The notes below the pieces were generated by a model. That model made no database searches, was not told the DNA's origin, and saw nothing but the letters and a program-made list of their open reading frames with translations. Shown here one piece after another: positions 47,165-59,613 of a DNA stretch of 64,000 bases. The position numbers and the translations under genes are program-made. The stretch spans positions 316,450,513 through 316,514,512 of the forward strand of contig CM051459.1 in assembly GCA_028095005.1 (NCBI GenBank). The letters are read 5' to 3'. This DNA is from Rhynchospora pubera. Lineage: Eukaryota; Streptophyta; Magnoliopsida; Poales; Cyperaceae. Within the stretch, counting starts at the first letter, position 1. Every line of letters begins with the position of its first letter.

Positions 47165-49513
47165 ATGACAATGTAGGTACCTTACAAACAGTCCAATGTT
47201 GCAATGAACTTGATTCCCATGGTAGAGGGCTAAATAGCCGTCTTGGTACATTGTCTGGTACATTTTTTGGTACAGAATAAGAGAGTGCAGTCCATACAAC
47301 AACCATCAGTGGTACACCATAATCAGCCAAAAAGCTTCTTAAGAAGCCTACAAAAGAAAAGTATGCATTCAATTGGGATAACAGAAATTAGTGCATCTAA
47401 CCAAGACTTACTGTGGCTAGGTAATTAAGATTTGTACTTACTTTGATTAAATTCTTCATGCAGTAAAAAGAAGTTAATAGTTAAAGAGAACTACTATTAA
47501 CCTGTGCCATATCGCCAGGCCCGGGCTCGCCTACTCTTTAAGGATGTGTATAAGAGCCCAAATGCAAAAATGATCCCTAAAAGTCCATTTGTGTAGGACC
47601 AATGTAGTTGCTCTTTGGACACCTCAAATTCACTGACAATTCCCTATAGAAATAAAGGAATTTAATTAATACAAGACATAATATACAATTAAATGATGTT
47701 CATCAGTGTGATAGTGTATATTATCCAATATATGTTAATATCTGAATTGTACCTTAATTGCTTGTTGTAGAAATAGAACAGTGATAAGCATCCCAAAAAG
47801 TTCACCAGCAACTCTTGTAAATCTACTGATGATGGAAGAAACATTGAAAATTGAAAGAAGAAACAGCATCAAAGCTGTCCATATACAAACCCTGCATTTG
47901 AAATAGGAGAATATGATGATTTTCATGTTTGAATACATAAATAGGTGAAAAGAAATGAATTGAAGTTTTTATGCAAAATGAAGGTGACCACATTTTTTTC
48001 TAAACTGAAAAATTGACAGAAAGTACCCAATACACAAAAGTTCCAGAAGCACTGCAATAGATAAATCAAATTATTTGTTTTATGGGTGACATCATTCTGC
48101 TTATCATGTAGCTCTACTAGCTGTACATTATGAAGTGTTAATAAAAAACCATTTGCTGTGGATATTTTATAACCCACACAGAATACCTATGAGGCAATTT
48201 ATCAAACACCTTTCAGACCTTCTAAATATAAAAGTGGACAAGGATCTTTGGCGCTCTCATAATTACACCCCAGTATACTATTAAATAACTAAATAGAAAA
48301 TAAAGACTAATACTATAGAACATGAGAATGAGGTTAGTAAAATACATGAAAGAACCTTAATTTCAAGTAGGCCATGCCTACTTTACCAGGTGCCATAAAA
48401 TTAAAAAGGGGTGCTGTAAACCAGATGTTCTGAAACAGTATACAATTTTTCTTTTCAGTAAAATTGTACAAAATTGTTAAAAATAAACGCATCACTAAAT
48501 CACAGAAATCTATTACAAAATTCTCTCTTTTTCAAAACAGTGCCATCTGCTCACTCTCTCAAACTCAAACTATACTGCCCAAACACACTTCCCTCCAGCA
48601 CCAAAAAAAGCCTCTAACATGTAAAATAAGGCCTTCTGGGCTTAGACTGGAATGGGCCTGATTTGTAAACCATTACTATTTTGGTATAACAATCTGCTAG
48701 GGATGGCACATCAAAAATAATTATTCTGTTGTCTACAGCCACCTTTCATGCTCACAATCACAATACCTGCTGTCCAATTCTCAAACTTCCAACCTCACTT
48801 CTACTAAGAATGCTTACAACCACCTAATAGCCAATATTTTGAACATTAACTTAAATCAGTTTGCACTAAAATAAGCATAAAAAAAGAAAATTACCATCCA
48901 GCCCAAGCTAAGTAGAGTCGTCGACCAAGAGATTCCTGGTCCTTGGCAAAACTGTATAGGTAAGAATACATGATAATTGTTGGCTCCGCAACTCCTACTA
49001 TCATCATTGGCTGCCCTCCAATTACAGAATGTATAATTCCACATAGTGCTGTCGAAGCTAATGTCTCCACCGTACTCAAAGATCCATCTACAATACCAAA
49101 CAATTGAATCAACTTTTCCTATTCAAACTTAGATTCTAAACTTATATGCTTCCTTCTAGTTATTTAAAATGTCGTATTTTTTGAAATGAGAAACAGAATA
49201 AGAAGGCGATAGATACCAGTTTCTTTACTTAGTTGCTCTCCAAAAGCAACGACTGGAAGTGCTGAGGCAAAGAAGATGTATGTAGTTGGTGCCAAAATCC
49301 TTCATATCAAAATTCAAAAAATATATAGTTTCCAAAAAAAAAAAAAAAACTGATTGTTTTTAACTCAAAAGATTTGTAAAGAATGAAATGATAAATAAGC
49401 CAAAACCTGAGGCCAGAGGAGCAGCAGCCGAACCAGTCTTGTGTGTAACAGCTTAATCTACCTCTGACATCTTTTACAATCCCACTACCGGGTTTTACTC
49501 TTCTGGGATCCAT
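43978..49513 (-). CDS. BOR: Boron (borate) transporter, BOR family, 13 exons, 671 aa
   Basis: Borate exporter of the SLC4-like anion-exchanger family, a multi-pass membrane protein for xylem loading or for excreting excess boron. Exons: 49407-49513, 49217-49299, 48895-49087, 47753-47891, 47502-47643, 47181-47347, 46736-46909, 46552-46647, 45968-46084, 45283-45608, 44707-45001, 44232-44363, 43978-44022; all GT-AG, phases agree, total 2016 nt. Starts MDPRRVKPGSGIVKDVRGRL, then the family's CYTQDWFG, APTTYIFFASALPVVAFGEQ, STVETLASTALCGIIHS, GGQP, RFTRVAGELFGMLI, YGVPLMVVVWT, FFDHSVASQMAQQKEFNLKN, NGVLPQSPMHTKSL, DPEKHIEANLPVRVNEQRVS and WGYFAYMAIDSLPGNQFWER. The C-terminal tail has EYEEIPG and CDSEILDELTTSRGELKVR. 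Length and residues are nearer the BOR4-BOR7 clade than BOR1; the exact member is not decided. The frame is complete. Confidence 0.93.
47128..47162. repeat. Poly(A) run in a BOR intron
   Basis: About 34 consecutive A on the plus strand (a T-run in the transcript), shortly downstream of the donor at the end of exon 6. Length likely varies between individuals. Confidence 0.9.
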
Positions 49514-49849
49514 CCTTGAAAGATAAAAAGACAACATTATTTTATAAGAATGGATGAAACAACTAAGCAAAGAGAAATGCAACTTCTGTTCTAAATTGTC
49601 GAAGGAAAGAACAATGCAATGGATGAATTTATATGTTATACGTTTGTGAAATAAATAAAAGCAACTACATTTCTAAATTCCCATCCGACATTAGGGGATT
49701 TGGAACGCATATGCATTTTTATGTTAGGTAACGAAGCGGAGAAGATCCGACTCATGTTAAATAAGGTGAAATCAGGGATGGGAATCGATTGGTTTAGAGA
49801 GATAGGGAGAGAGCGAGAGAGAGCTTGCCATAACCTGAACCGAACTCAC

Positions 49850-49960
49850 CTCTCAATAGAAGAAGAGGCCAAGAGCGACGAAGAGCGATTGGAGGAGAAT
49901 GGAACGAAGCAAAAAAAAAAAAGTAACAAAAAAGAGAATAAGAGGAGGATTACAGTCCGA
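49850..49960 (-). promoter_or_regulatory. Probable 5'-UTR exon of BOR with leader intron
   Basis: On the minus strand a CT-rich leader (CTCTTGGCCTCTTCTTC) ends in a strong donor GAG|GTGAGTTCG at 49850. The matching acceptor TTTCAAG|G lies one base before the ATG (49515), giving a 335-base leader intron. The right limit is approximate. An ATG-proximal intron is common in this type of gene. Confidence 0.55.
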
Positions 49961-50033
49961 TTTTCTGTGGCATCGAATCGTGTGGCCAATTTTGTTGCAG
50001 CATTAAATAATTTAGTTATGTAAAATAAATTAA

Positions 50034-50041
50034 TTTTATAG
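50034..50041 (-). promoter_or_regulatory. TATA box, BOR promoter candidate
   Basis: CTATAAAA on the minus strand about 75-80 bases before the proposed leader exon; the only good TATA match just upstream. Confidence 0.45.
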
Positions 50042-50782
50042 ATTTTAAATAGAATTATCTATGTTTTATATATTTAAGTGTATATTAAAAATAAGTTTAA
50101 ATTATTATAATTAGTATGTATTATTATTTTTATTTTTAAAAACATAAATATATTTTTTTATGAAAAATTCTAGTTTTCAATCCGATTCATCTGATATTTT
50201 CGGATTCATTCAGTTTTGCATCATCGAAAGACCATCAGAGTATGAATTTAATTTTGATTTTTAGAACCATATATGCTGAAACTATGTAGTGATGAAGTGG
50301 ATTACACAAGTTGACACACGGTGAAAGCAGGAAATTGTACAATAAAATCAATGCATACGACAAGGAATTACTAGCGAATTGATGAACATCTTAAAATTAA
50401 AAGAGAGATCGGATCTTGCACTCTACTAGAAGTTTTAAATGCTTCCAACAATTAAGGAAGTGAACATTCAATTTGATCAAGCAACAAAAGACAACTTAGT
50501 TTTCGTGAACTGACAGCTAGCCAATTCCAAATTCAAATTGCATAATGCCGTGCAAAAATTTAGGTTGAACTGACGCAATGGATTCATTCCGTGATGCACC
50601 ATTTGCGATCTCAATCTGAACTCTATATATATATATACATAGATTTCCATTGGATTTTCAAGGGAAATGCTCGTCTCTTACTCATCTACAACATCTCAAT
50701 TGATTAATTTAGATAACATTTGTCGACAAAATCAAACCCAAAAAAAAAAATGAAATGGTGATATATATAATATGATTTACCT

Positions 50783-50965
50783 TTAAAAGTGCTTTGGTCG
50801 AAAAGCCCTTGAAAGGTGGAAAAAGAGCAATAGATTTCATAGGCGGCCGTGCGCCATAACGAAAGATGGGACCGACGAATGGAAAAAGAGGCGCTTCGTA
50901 TTTTTTTTTGCTCAAGAGTTGAGAGAGAGAGAGGTTTGGTCTCCTTTTGTGCGCGCCTCCGAAAC
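50783..50965 (-). other. Possible upstream noncoding exon (minus strand)
   Basis: A GC-richer patch with a CTCTCTCTCTCTC leader and a donor-like AAAG|GTAAATC at its downstream end. The long minus-strand frame across it is not protein-like. It could be an alternative BOR leader exon about 1.3 kb upstream, or the start of another transcript. Confidence 0.25.
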
Positions 50966-51250
50966 AATAAAAGCTACAACAAATAACAATCAGGGAGGTT
51001 TGTTTTGAGTCTGGTAGGGACCACAAGAGAATTTTGACACGTGGTAGTATGTAATTCGGTGCGAAACTAAATCGTTTGGTTAGAGCAGAAAAATTGGTCA
51101 AATATCGTCTACGGTGTAACGGTGTTGCGTTGCGCATTATTAAATAAATAAAAAGGAATAGAAAGTTTCACTGACAATATTATATAATTAATTGAAGGTT
51201 TTTTTTTTCTAATTTCGTTAAAAATGGCACTAAGATATAATACATGTGAC

Positions 51251-51537
51251 TAGGGGTGTCAAACCTTAACAACGGAAGCGGAATATGGGTGTTCTGTTCT
51301 AGCACACGTAAATAAAATCCATTTCGTTTCTGTTCCATTTCATAAAACAAAACAAATTTTTTTTCGTTCTCCATTTTCCATTGATTTCAGCCTAGTTTTT
51401 GATAAATGGAACACTAACGTTTACCAGTAACAGTTCCGTTTCCGTTCCGTTTTCAGAAACGAAACCCATTTTCATTCCGTTACGTTTTGGACGGAACGAA
51501 ACGGAAACGTGCGAAACAGAATCCGTTGACAGCCCTA
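51251..51537. mobile_element. hAT-type MITE, 287 bp
   Basis: Ends TAGGGGTGTCAA / TTGACAGCCCTA, flanked by a perfect 8-bp duplication CATGTGAC (51243-51250, 51538-51545). Arms rich in GTTTCCGTTCCGTTT and its complement. Confidence 0.88.
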
Positions 51538-51630
51538 CATGTGACTAAAAGTTACATTCATAAATTGTAATCGTGGGAATGGTTTTTAATTTATAAAAGA
51601 ATTTTTTTTTCTAAATTAGACGAGAAAGTC

Positions 51631-51636
<6 letters not shown>

Positions 51637-51694
<58 letters not shown>
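51637..51694. repeat. (AT)29 microsatellite
   Basis: Uninterrupted AT dinucleotide run of 58 bases, preceded by ACATAC. Confidence 0.97.
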
Positions 51695-51698
<4 letters not shown>

Positions 51699-52639
51699 AT
51701 GGTGTGATTTAAGTTACGTTTTATGAATACGTATCGCGATTAATTTGAATGCATGTGCTGAAATAATCCTAAATTAGAGATGTGATTTATTTGAAAAAAA
51801 AGGCTGAGTCTGATTTATTTGATTTAGAAAAAAAATTGGATTATAATCATGTTCAAATCAATTTACCTTTTAAAAGAAGTTACAATTGAGTCACGTGAAA
51901 TCTTCAAGTCAAGTAAAATTTTGCCACTTCTAAAATGACAACTGGACATGTCAAGATCGGATCGGGTTTAATTATATTGGATCGGGTGAAGTTCGGATCA
52001 AGTTGAGTTTTAATTTTTTTTTTGGTTTTAAATTATATACATATCTCATTTAAAAGTCGGCTTCAATCGAATTTTGATCAAATTCTGTTGAAGTCTGTTT
52101 TCACAAATCGAATCGTATTTCATATATCACCACGAAATTTAATCAAAGTTTTTCTCATTGCTTTGATGTAGATATAGATATCAAATATATACTTTTACAG
52201 ATATTAGATATACTACTTAAATAATATACTTGAGAACCGATGCTTATTGAAACTTTGAAACCATCACATGCAGAATTTTGGATTTTTCTTTAATGGTTCC
52301 CGGTAGAAGTCACTGTTACAACATTTTCTCTTGATGAATTTGCATAGCATGCCCACATGACCAACTTCTATATAAAGTAAAACATGGGGATCAAATATAG
52401 GATATTTTGTAGTAGATTAGGCGAGATGGCCACACCATACGATTATACTTCTTTTGAGAAATGTTAGAAAAAGACGACATAGATTGGATACAAAAATCTC
52501 TTATGAATCTTCCTAGTCCTGTACCGTGTAAATTAAAATATATTTAAAACCGTGTGATAATATCGTCCCAAAAAATTATCATCTCCATAATACATTGAAA
52601 AAAATGCGTTTTCTATTTTCTGTTTTCGAAATGCGATTA

Positions 52640-53340
52640 ATTAAATGCTAACTACTTTTTCATTTTTGTCGTTCATCTCCTTCATCCTTTGTCCAGAGCA
52701 TACTCCCCTTCCTAACACTTGTTTAATTTCCTCCCTCCCACACCTCATTTTTTTCAGAACAATTAAATTTTATTTTAGGGCAATTAGTATTATTTGTTGT
52801 GACAATTAGTATCATAAATTATGACAATTAATATTATTTTATAGGATAGTTAGAATATATATGAGGACAATTGTTGTTATGATATAGGACAATTAGTTAT
52901 TTTTCAGAAGAATTAAATATATTTACCAGAATAAATGAATAATTAAGTATATTAACAAAGACAATTAAACATATCAACCAAACCTAGAAAGTGAATAAGC
53001 ACTAGATGACAAGGATGGAGATCAGAGGTAGAAATAGAAACAATTAGTTTTTATTGTCTATAGCAGTTAAGATATGTACGAGGATGCTTATTATCAAATT
53101 CTAAGACAATTAGTATTATTTTCTAAAACAGTTAGTATCATAATGTAGGACAATTATTATTACTTTTAAAATATGGACAATGACAGTTAGTATCAAAATT
53201 TAGAATAATTATTATAATTTTCTAAGATACTGTGTGGGTTGGGAGACCAGCATCATGTGGGGTGTGGGAGGCCAGTGTCAGGTGGGGAGGGGGAGGAAGG
53301 GGGACAGATATGTAGGTACTGGATGATAGGGGATGCATTA
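52640..53340. mobile_element. Foldback-like element with GACAATTAGTAT repeat core
   Basis: Same architecture as 16395-17080: a C/T-rich arm (CTTCATCCTTTGTCC, TTTCCTCCCTCCCACACC), a core of about a dozen GACAATTAGTATYAT-like units, and a G-rich arm (GTGGGGAGGGGGAGGAAGGG, TACTGGATGATAGGGGATG). The core repeat differs from the first element's. Inversion of the core is less regular here. Confidence 0.6.
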
Positions 53341-53814
53341 CTAAGTAAAACTCAATGTCATGTCATTGATAAATAGATATGCCGTGCTTAGAATCAAGAA
53401 AAGCACATCATTTTCCTTTTACTTGATTTAGATATGTCATTGCAAATTACAATTTACAAATATGGACATTGCTTGAAACAGATATATGCGATGGAAGATA
53501 CCGATCAGTTAGAATTATTAGGCACCTTGAGGCAAACAAAGTCTGTTGGGAACTAACACAGTTGTTCTATGTCACTTCTGGCAAATTAATTAATTGTACC
53601 GAAATTAGAAATAAACGATTTTCAGAGTTAGAAATGCCAACGACACTCCTAAGATTCATCCTCCATTTTCATCTCCTGACTGATTTTACCATAAATTGTT
53701 AAAACATTTTGTTTCTGCATTTCAAACTGATTGATGCTGACATTAACGAGCTGCACCACACCTGTTATGGGATTAATTTTATATTTTTATTAATAGAATT
53801 TAGAAAATATTATA

Positions 53815-54004
53815 CCCTGATCAAAATCTCAATTTTTTAACATGGGATTTCATTTCATTTTATTTCATTTCGTTCGAAAATTTTTGATCAAAATGAACGG
53901 ATTTATTGTCATTTAGTTGGAATTCCTATGTAATTAGATCCAACGAAATCCTATAAAATCAATTGAATTGAATTAAAATCCCGTGAAAAACATTTTGATC
54001 AGGG
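53815..54004. mobile_element. Foldback MITE (CCCTGATCAAAA)
   Basis: CCCTGATCAAAATCTC and its inverse bound about 190 bp; arms hold GGATTTCATTTCATTT and its complement. Confidence 0.7.
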
Positions 54005-55670
54005 CCTTAAAGTCGAAATGGCACTGAAGAAATTCGAAAAAGTAGCTAGTCCTGACTTCAGTTTCGTATACATATCTTAAGCTGGTCTAGTTACACCTAA
54101 AGTTCACTTGACACTTGACACTAATCCTAGTGGGAACTAGTTGTTAAGGTTATATATATATTTTTGAATGAGAGGACATGGGTTCAGTTCCAGTATTAAT
54201 TAGCAACTTCAGACATTTATCTATGGAATGGAAAAATAAATAAAAGCCATTAATCATGAATGTTTACTTTGGATTTCTTTCTCAAAATCCGAATTTCAAA
54301 TAATTATTTCAAACCATTCAATTTGTTTTCATATTAAAATCTTGTTTGAAATCAAAATTTGCTATTATGTTTGTTTTCTCGAATGGGGTTTCAGTATTTT
54401 TTCAATAACAACCTTTTTCTTTAAAATCAGAAAAAAAGTATTAATAAGAATTTAAGGAAATTTGAAAATTTGGTTTTCTAACTTGATTTTTAGTATGGAC
54501 GATATATTAAATTGTTAAGAGTGTCTTTTGAAGCTCGGATTTTAATAAAAAAGTTACTGAGTAAAAATATTGTAGCAAGTGAATTTTCCTCCAGCTTAGA
54601 TTAGACTAGTGCTCTGTACCACTTCTTTCAATTCTCCACAATGTGAATCTATTATATCGTCCTTTTTGGACCAAAAAGACAATTTAGTCGAATTCATTTC
54701 CTTCACTCCTTCTAAGAAAATTCCATGGCATATTTAATTTATTCAAATTGGATCTGTGAAGCGGTGGCCCCATAAAATGCAGATAGCTATCACTTAAAAC
54801 TCGTGAATGGAATATTCTATTAAATTCAAATAATTTGTGTTTCGAAATTGTTGGTAAATGAAGAAAATTGTGACACATAATAATAAAAGAATTCATCTCA
54901 CCCAAAATGCAAATTTAACTGCAATAAAATAAGTTAAATGGCCAAATTATTTTAAACATAGGGATATTCTAATTGCAATCCGGCAATACTGTGCACCTCA
55001 ATTGATTTCATAATCCGATGTATTTTTCGATTAAATGACAGATAAAAATCTAAAAATGCAAACTTGAAGTCTAAATTAGAGGTGCAAAGCTAATTACAAA
55101 GCTTCTTTGCGGACTTGTACTTTTCTGCTTAATTTCCTTATCTGTTCAATTTTTCTACATAGGTTCCACACAATATATTAGTCAAAATAAGGAGAATTTC
55201 TTAAAAGAAAACTAGTGCGATAGTCACGTTCTTTGGGTTTTTCACTGTTCTTTTTCTTTTTCTCAGCCATGACACGTTACAAAATATCTAGCAGTAAAGG
55301 AATTTATGTTTTTATTTTTAACAGAAACAATTTGAAATTTTATGTGGTGCATACTATGTGGACATATGTGTTTGGCGGTGCGTCACTAAAAGTAATTAAT
55401 CACTTTCTGTCAAAATCTAAAACGGTGTGATCGATAGTTTGTTTTATTGTGGTACTGTATGGACCCCATGCATATAAGCATGTGTTTATGCGTTTGTGTT
55501 TGGGTCCAATCGATCTTATGTTAATTCATTTCAATTTCTCGCGTTGTTTTTCTTCACATCCAACATATAAGCATATAAACGTGGACATGCACTATCTTTG
55601 GGGAAACAGAGTAGTATATATATATATTTTTTTTTCTTTCTCTCTTTTTATCTAAAAAAAATATAGAATA
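54005..55670. other. Intergenic, no gene seen
   Basis: AT-rich with no long frames or supported repeats. Confidence 0.4.
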
Positions 55671-56068
55671 GAGATATGCTATGGTGCATCGTGATATATT
55701 AAGGCGATCATTATCCGTCGACCGTTTTATATATTGACAAATCTAATTAAACTAATTCAATCTACATATTGAAATTTCCTTACAAAAAAATTTTATATTT
55801 TTTGAATTTTTTTTACTATTTTTTCGAATTTTCTAAAACTTTTTTTTTAATACCAATTAATAATAAAGAAATTTAAAAAATGACAGGTTTTAAAAAAAAT
55901 TGAAAAAATAGTAAACAAATTTAAAAAAATATAAAATTTAGTTTGTAATGAGATTTCAATATATAGATTGCATTTATTTAGTTAGATTTTTAATTTGTAA
56001 AACTATCGACAAATATGATCTCGATGTACAAAAACTTTAATACATCGCGATACACCATAACACTTCTC
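55671..56068. mobile_element. Foldback MITE, ~400 bp
   Basis: GAGATATGCTATGGTGCATC at the left is mirrored by GATACACCATAACACTTCTC at the right; arms continue through CGTGATATATTAA / TTTAATACATCGCG and TTTTTTTACTATTTTTTC. Noncoding. Confidence 0.78.
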
Positions 56069-56187
56069 ATCATCCATATATAGATTGTGTTTTGATCTGA
56101 TATATATTTCGATTCCAAGCTAAAAGTAGCAAAATTATTCAAGCACTTTTAATGTTTATTCTCCTTATCATCAAAAAAAAAAAGTTT

Positions 56188-56560
56188 CACTACAAGAATG
56201 ATGGTATTTACATAAATTTTTATAGTTAGACTTTTTTATTTATGTTGGACATTGTTCTATTGCTAGATTTATTTTTCTATTGCTAGATTTACTTGAAGAA
56301 ATAAATTTATAATTTTTTTTAGCAAGACACAATTTTCTATTAATATCTCCTTAAAAATCTAGCAATTTATTTTTGCTACATTAGATATTACAAGATTCGA
56401 AAAAGTCTATCAAATTTAAATTATTAGATTTTTAAGAAGCTATTAATAGAAAAATGAGTATTGCTAAAAAAATTACTAGATTTAGTGCATCAAGTAAATC
56501 TAGCAATAGAACAAAATCTAACATAAATAAAAAAGTGTAGCTATAAAAATCTATGTTAAA
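56188..56560. mobile_element. CACTA-like foldback MITE
   Basis: Begins CACTACAAGAATG, the standard terminus of plant CACTA/EnSpm elements. Inner arms (CATAAATTTTTATAGTTAGAC, AAATCTAGCAAT) are mirrored at the right (GTGTAGCTATAAAAATCTATG). The right terminal CACTA motif is missing, so the element is end-deleted. Confidence 0.65.
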
Positions 56561-56561
56561 C

Positions 56562-56875
56562 AATGTTTTGAAAACCGACTCGGACATCGAACTGGCGAAG
56601 CTATCGGTTCAATGGTTCAATTGGTTTGACCGGTTGAACCGGTAGAATGAATCGGATGACGTCATCCTTACCATATAGTTTATATAAATTAAATGTTCAC
56701 TTGTTTACATAAAAAATAATTGGTCTAGTGGTAGAGCATCTTATTTCTATCAAGACATCCCAGGTTCAATCCCTCCTTATGATATTTTTTGAGAATTTCA
56801 TTGAACCAAATGAAAAACATTAAAAAACTTATTATAAACCGGACGGATCGGTTCAACGGTTTCAAGTAAAGACCA
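56562..56875. mobile_element. Inverted-repeat element carrying a tRNA-like segment
   Basis: Starts CAATGTTTTGAAAACCG and ends CGGTTCAACGGTTTCAAG; arms of GGTTCAATTGGTTTGACCGG type. At 56721-56775 a tRNA-like stretch has an A box (TGGTCTAGTGGTAGAGCA) and a B box (GGTTCAATCCC) at tRNA spacing. It does not fold as a complete tRNA (no paired acceptor stem with a 3' partner), so it is a tRNA-derived piece inside a repeat, not a functional tRNA gene. Confidence 0.6.
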
Positions 56876-58002
56876 TATTTCTTATAGTGTTTATACTCCT
56901 TAGCTGTGACAAGCAAAGAATAATTTTTACAGATGAGGATCGATAGTAGAATCTGTTACTGTCGCAGAATTTTTTTTTCCTTTTTTGGGATAAAGATAAA
57001 ATCCAATATCTTAACTTTAAGTATTAAAAAAAAGGAAAAAAGAGATTTTCTAATAATTTATTTATTTATTATTTTATTTTATTGTCTTGGATTTAAAGTA
57101 GTTCGCACTTTTGCAAGACAAATCATATCTACCTTTATCATCATGTTTTTTTTTATTTTCTTAATCCAGAAAAATAGCCTACTTTAGGGTAATAAACTAA
57201 TTTAAGTTCCATTGCTACATGACAGATGTTTTTGGTCTTCTGATGTTAGACAAAAAAAAAATAAATAAATCTGGTCTATATGTTTTTTTTTTCCTTTTTT
57301 AATCCCCTATCCACTATTATTCGCGCTTGTTGTCAATTTGAACTTACTATTAATTTCTTTGACGAATACATTGCAATGTAGATAACGAATGAATGCACAA
57401 AAGATTAGTTTTTTTCTCAACCATACAAAAAGTTCAGTGTGAGATAACAAACGTCTTGTATAGATATATACCATATGTTTTAAGACAATCTAAGCCGTCT
57501 AATTTTGCTATATTATTTGCAATCTCCAACTTGAAATTGTTGAACACAATTTCTCCAGCTGTCTATCATAGCAATATTTCCTGTGTGGTAACAATAGATG
57601 ACATGTTTTGCAATTTTCATGTTGAAGTTTCTACAAGCTACTACCTATTATACTAGCTGCTTTTGTTCTTATATATGTAGCCACATTTTCAGCAATGTCG
57701 GTATCAAAAATCACAAAAAAGGGGGGGAAAAAGAGAAATTTAAACCATAAACATAAAGTCTTGGACTAAAGGCGTTTGTTTTTTGGACAAAAACAAACAA
57801 AAAGGATTTTGTGGCGAGTTTGTCGTGAGCAATATTTTGTGGACAGATTACGGAGAGTCGTAATTGTCATAAACTTTTTTGTTGTAGCCACATTTTCATA
57901 TTTTGAACAGCAAATCTCCTCAAATAGCGACAAATTTTTGTTGCGAATTTTTTAATCCAGGCGTAATTGGTAGACGCTACCAAACTTTATATATTAAAAT
58001 TT
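56876..58002. other. Intergenic, no gene seen
   Basis: AT-rich with homopolymer runs; no supported frames. Confidence 0.4.
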
Positions 58003-58361
58003 GAAAAATACTAGAGTACAATATATTACGATCGATTTCACGTTTTTAAATTTTAAATGACCGATCTGACCGTTTAATATGTTCTTCACATTGATAACTT
58101 ATAAAAAACCAATTTTTACATTTTTTTCGAAAATTTTTACTATTTTTTGGTATTTTTACTAATTGTTTACTATCATGAATTTTCAAAAATACCAAAAAAA
58201 TAGTAAAATATTTAGAAAAAATATAAAAATGGTTTCTTATAAGTTTTTAATATGGATAACATATTGAACTGTTTGAATCGGTCATTTGAAATTTAAAAAC
58301 ATAAAAAACGATCATATTAGACGGACTCATCCGTCCTATATATTAGACAATACTATTTTTC
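58003..58361. mobile_element. Foldback MITE, second copy of the 24332 family
   Basis: GAAAAATACTAGAGTACAAT ... GACAATACTATTTTTC, with the same inner words (ACGATCGATTTCACG, CCGATCTGACC, ATCCGTCCTATATATTAGAC) as 24332-24735. Confidence 0.78.
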
Positions 58362-59613
58362 TTAAAATTTATATAAACTTTACGATGACAATTTGGATTC
58401 ATGTGACAACCCTCTCGGAGAGTCGGAGATCTATCTGTTTGTGGGTCGTTACTATATGAGAAGTCTCTGGTACTATTAAGAGCTGATTCAGCTTGATTTG
58501 ATATTATGTTAGCACATGAGGAAATAATAAAGCATTGACTGCAGCAAGATGCTTCAGTTAATTATTGTTAAGGACACTTGGTCATAAAAAAATAATTAAT
58601 TGGACACAATTAGTCAGGTGGTAGAATTCTGAAAACATTGGTATATCTGAATTTTTGTTTGTACATGAGGCAATTAAACATTTACTTCAGCAAGATGCTA
58701 CAGTTATATATTTGTAATGGCACAAAAGTCATAGAGAAATAATTAAGTATGATACATTTAGTCGTTGGTGGTAATGAAAATATTTGTTTATTCGATTTTT
58801 TTTTTTTTGCAAGAGGAAATATAACATTTACTTCAGCAAGACATTTGATCAGTTACATATTTTTCAGAGCACGGTTCATAGACATTATTAAGTGGAACTT
58901 AATTAGTCGAATGGTAGCGTATGCAAACATTTGTTTATTAGATTTCTTGTTTCCCCACGAAGAAATAAGAAATTTAATTTGGGGTATCAGATTTGTTCAG
59001 TATAATGTACTTTTTAATACTGACAACAAGCTTATAATTTGGTATCAAAATTAGCATGTAAAATTGAAATTCTTCGAGAACAAGCTTATCTGATCCCAGT
59101 GCATTTAATTTTTTTAAAAGATTTTATTTAAATTGTGTATGAAATTGTTTACTCAAATTGAAATTTAATTAGTTGTTAATCAAACAATTTGCAAACTAAC
59201 GAGTTAGTTTTAGCAGCACTTAATTAACAATCAACAAAACTCTAAACTTGGAATCAAACTTAACCGCGTCATAGCTTATAAATTTTAAATTGTATCTAGA
59301 ATATACTTTTTATTCTGATAATTATTTTATCGATTTCTCAAGTAAAATATAATTCTCAAAAATATAAATTGAAGTAATAATTATGGTTAAAAATTAGTGG
59401 AAATTTTAATTGTAATTTTAATGGACATGCTTGTTTCTAGAAGAAAAGACACGAAAAGAATGGAAGCAAATAAATAAATAAATAAATAAAAGAAAGGAAA
59501 ATAAGAAAGAAAAAAACAGCTTTTGTAGACGTGGTTCGTAGTCTCGTAGATCACCCAGCTTATTAATGGGCCTTAAGATGGAATAATGGGCTTCACTGAT
59601 ATGACCCAATAAA
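58362..59613. other. Intergenic, no gene seen
   Basis: The phrase TTACTTCAGCAAGA and ACAT..GAGG..AA recurs three times between 58500 and 58850, suggesting a decayed tandem repeat of about 160-170 bp. Short (AAAT)n run at 59467-59490. Confidence 0.4.

Noticed and set aside
50709..51137. 142-codon minus-strand frame
   Set aside because: Composition follows noncoding leader and AT-rich sequence; no recognisable domain. Treated only as a possible noncoding exon.
56721..56775. Functional tRNA gene
   Set aside because: A and B boxes are present but the acceptor and anticodon stems do not pair convincingly, and the segment sits inside a repeat element.
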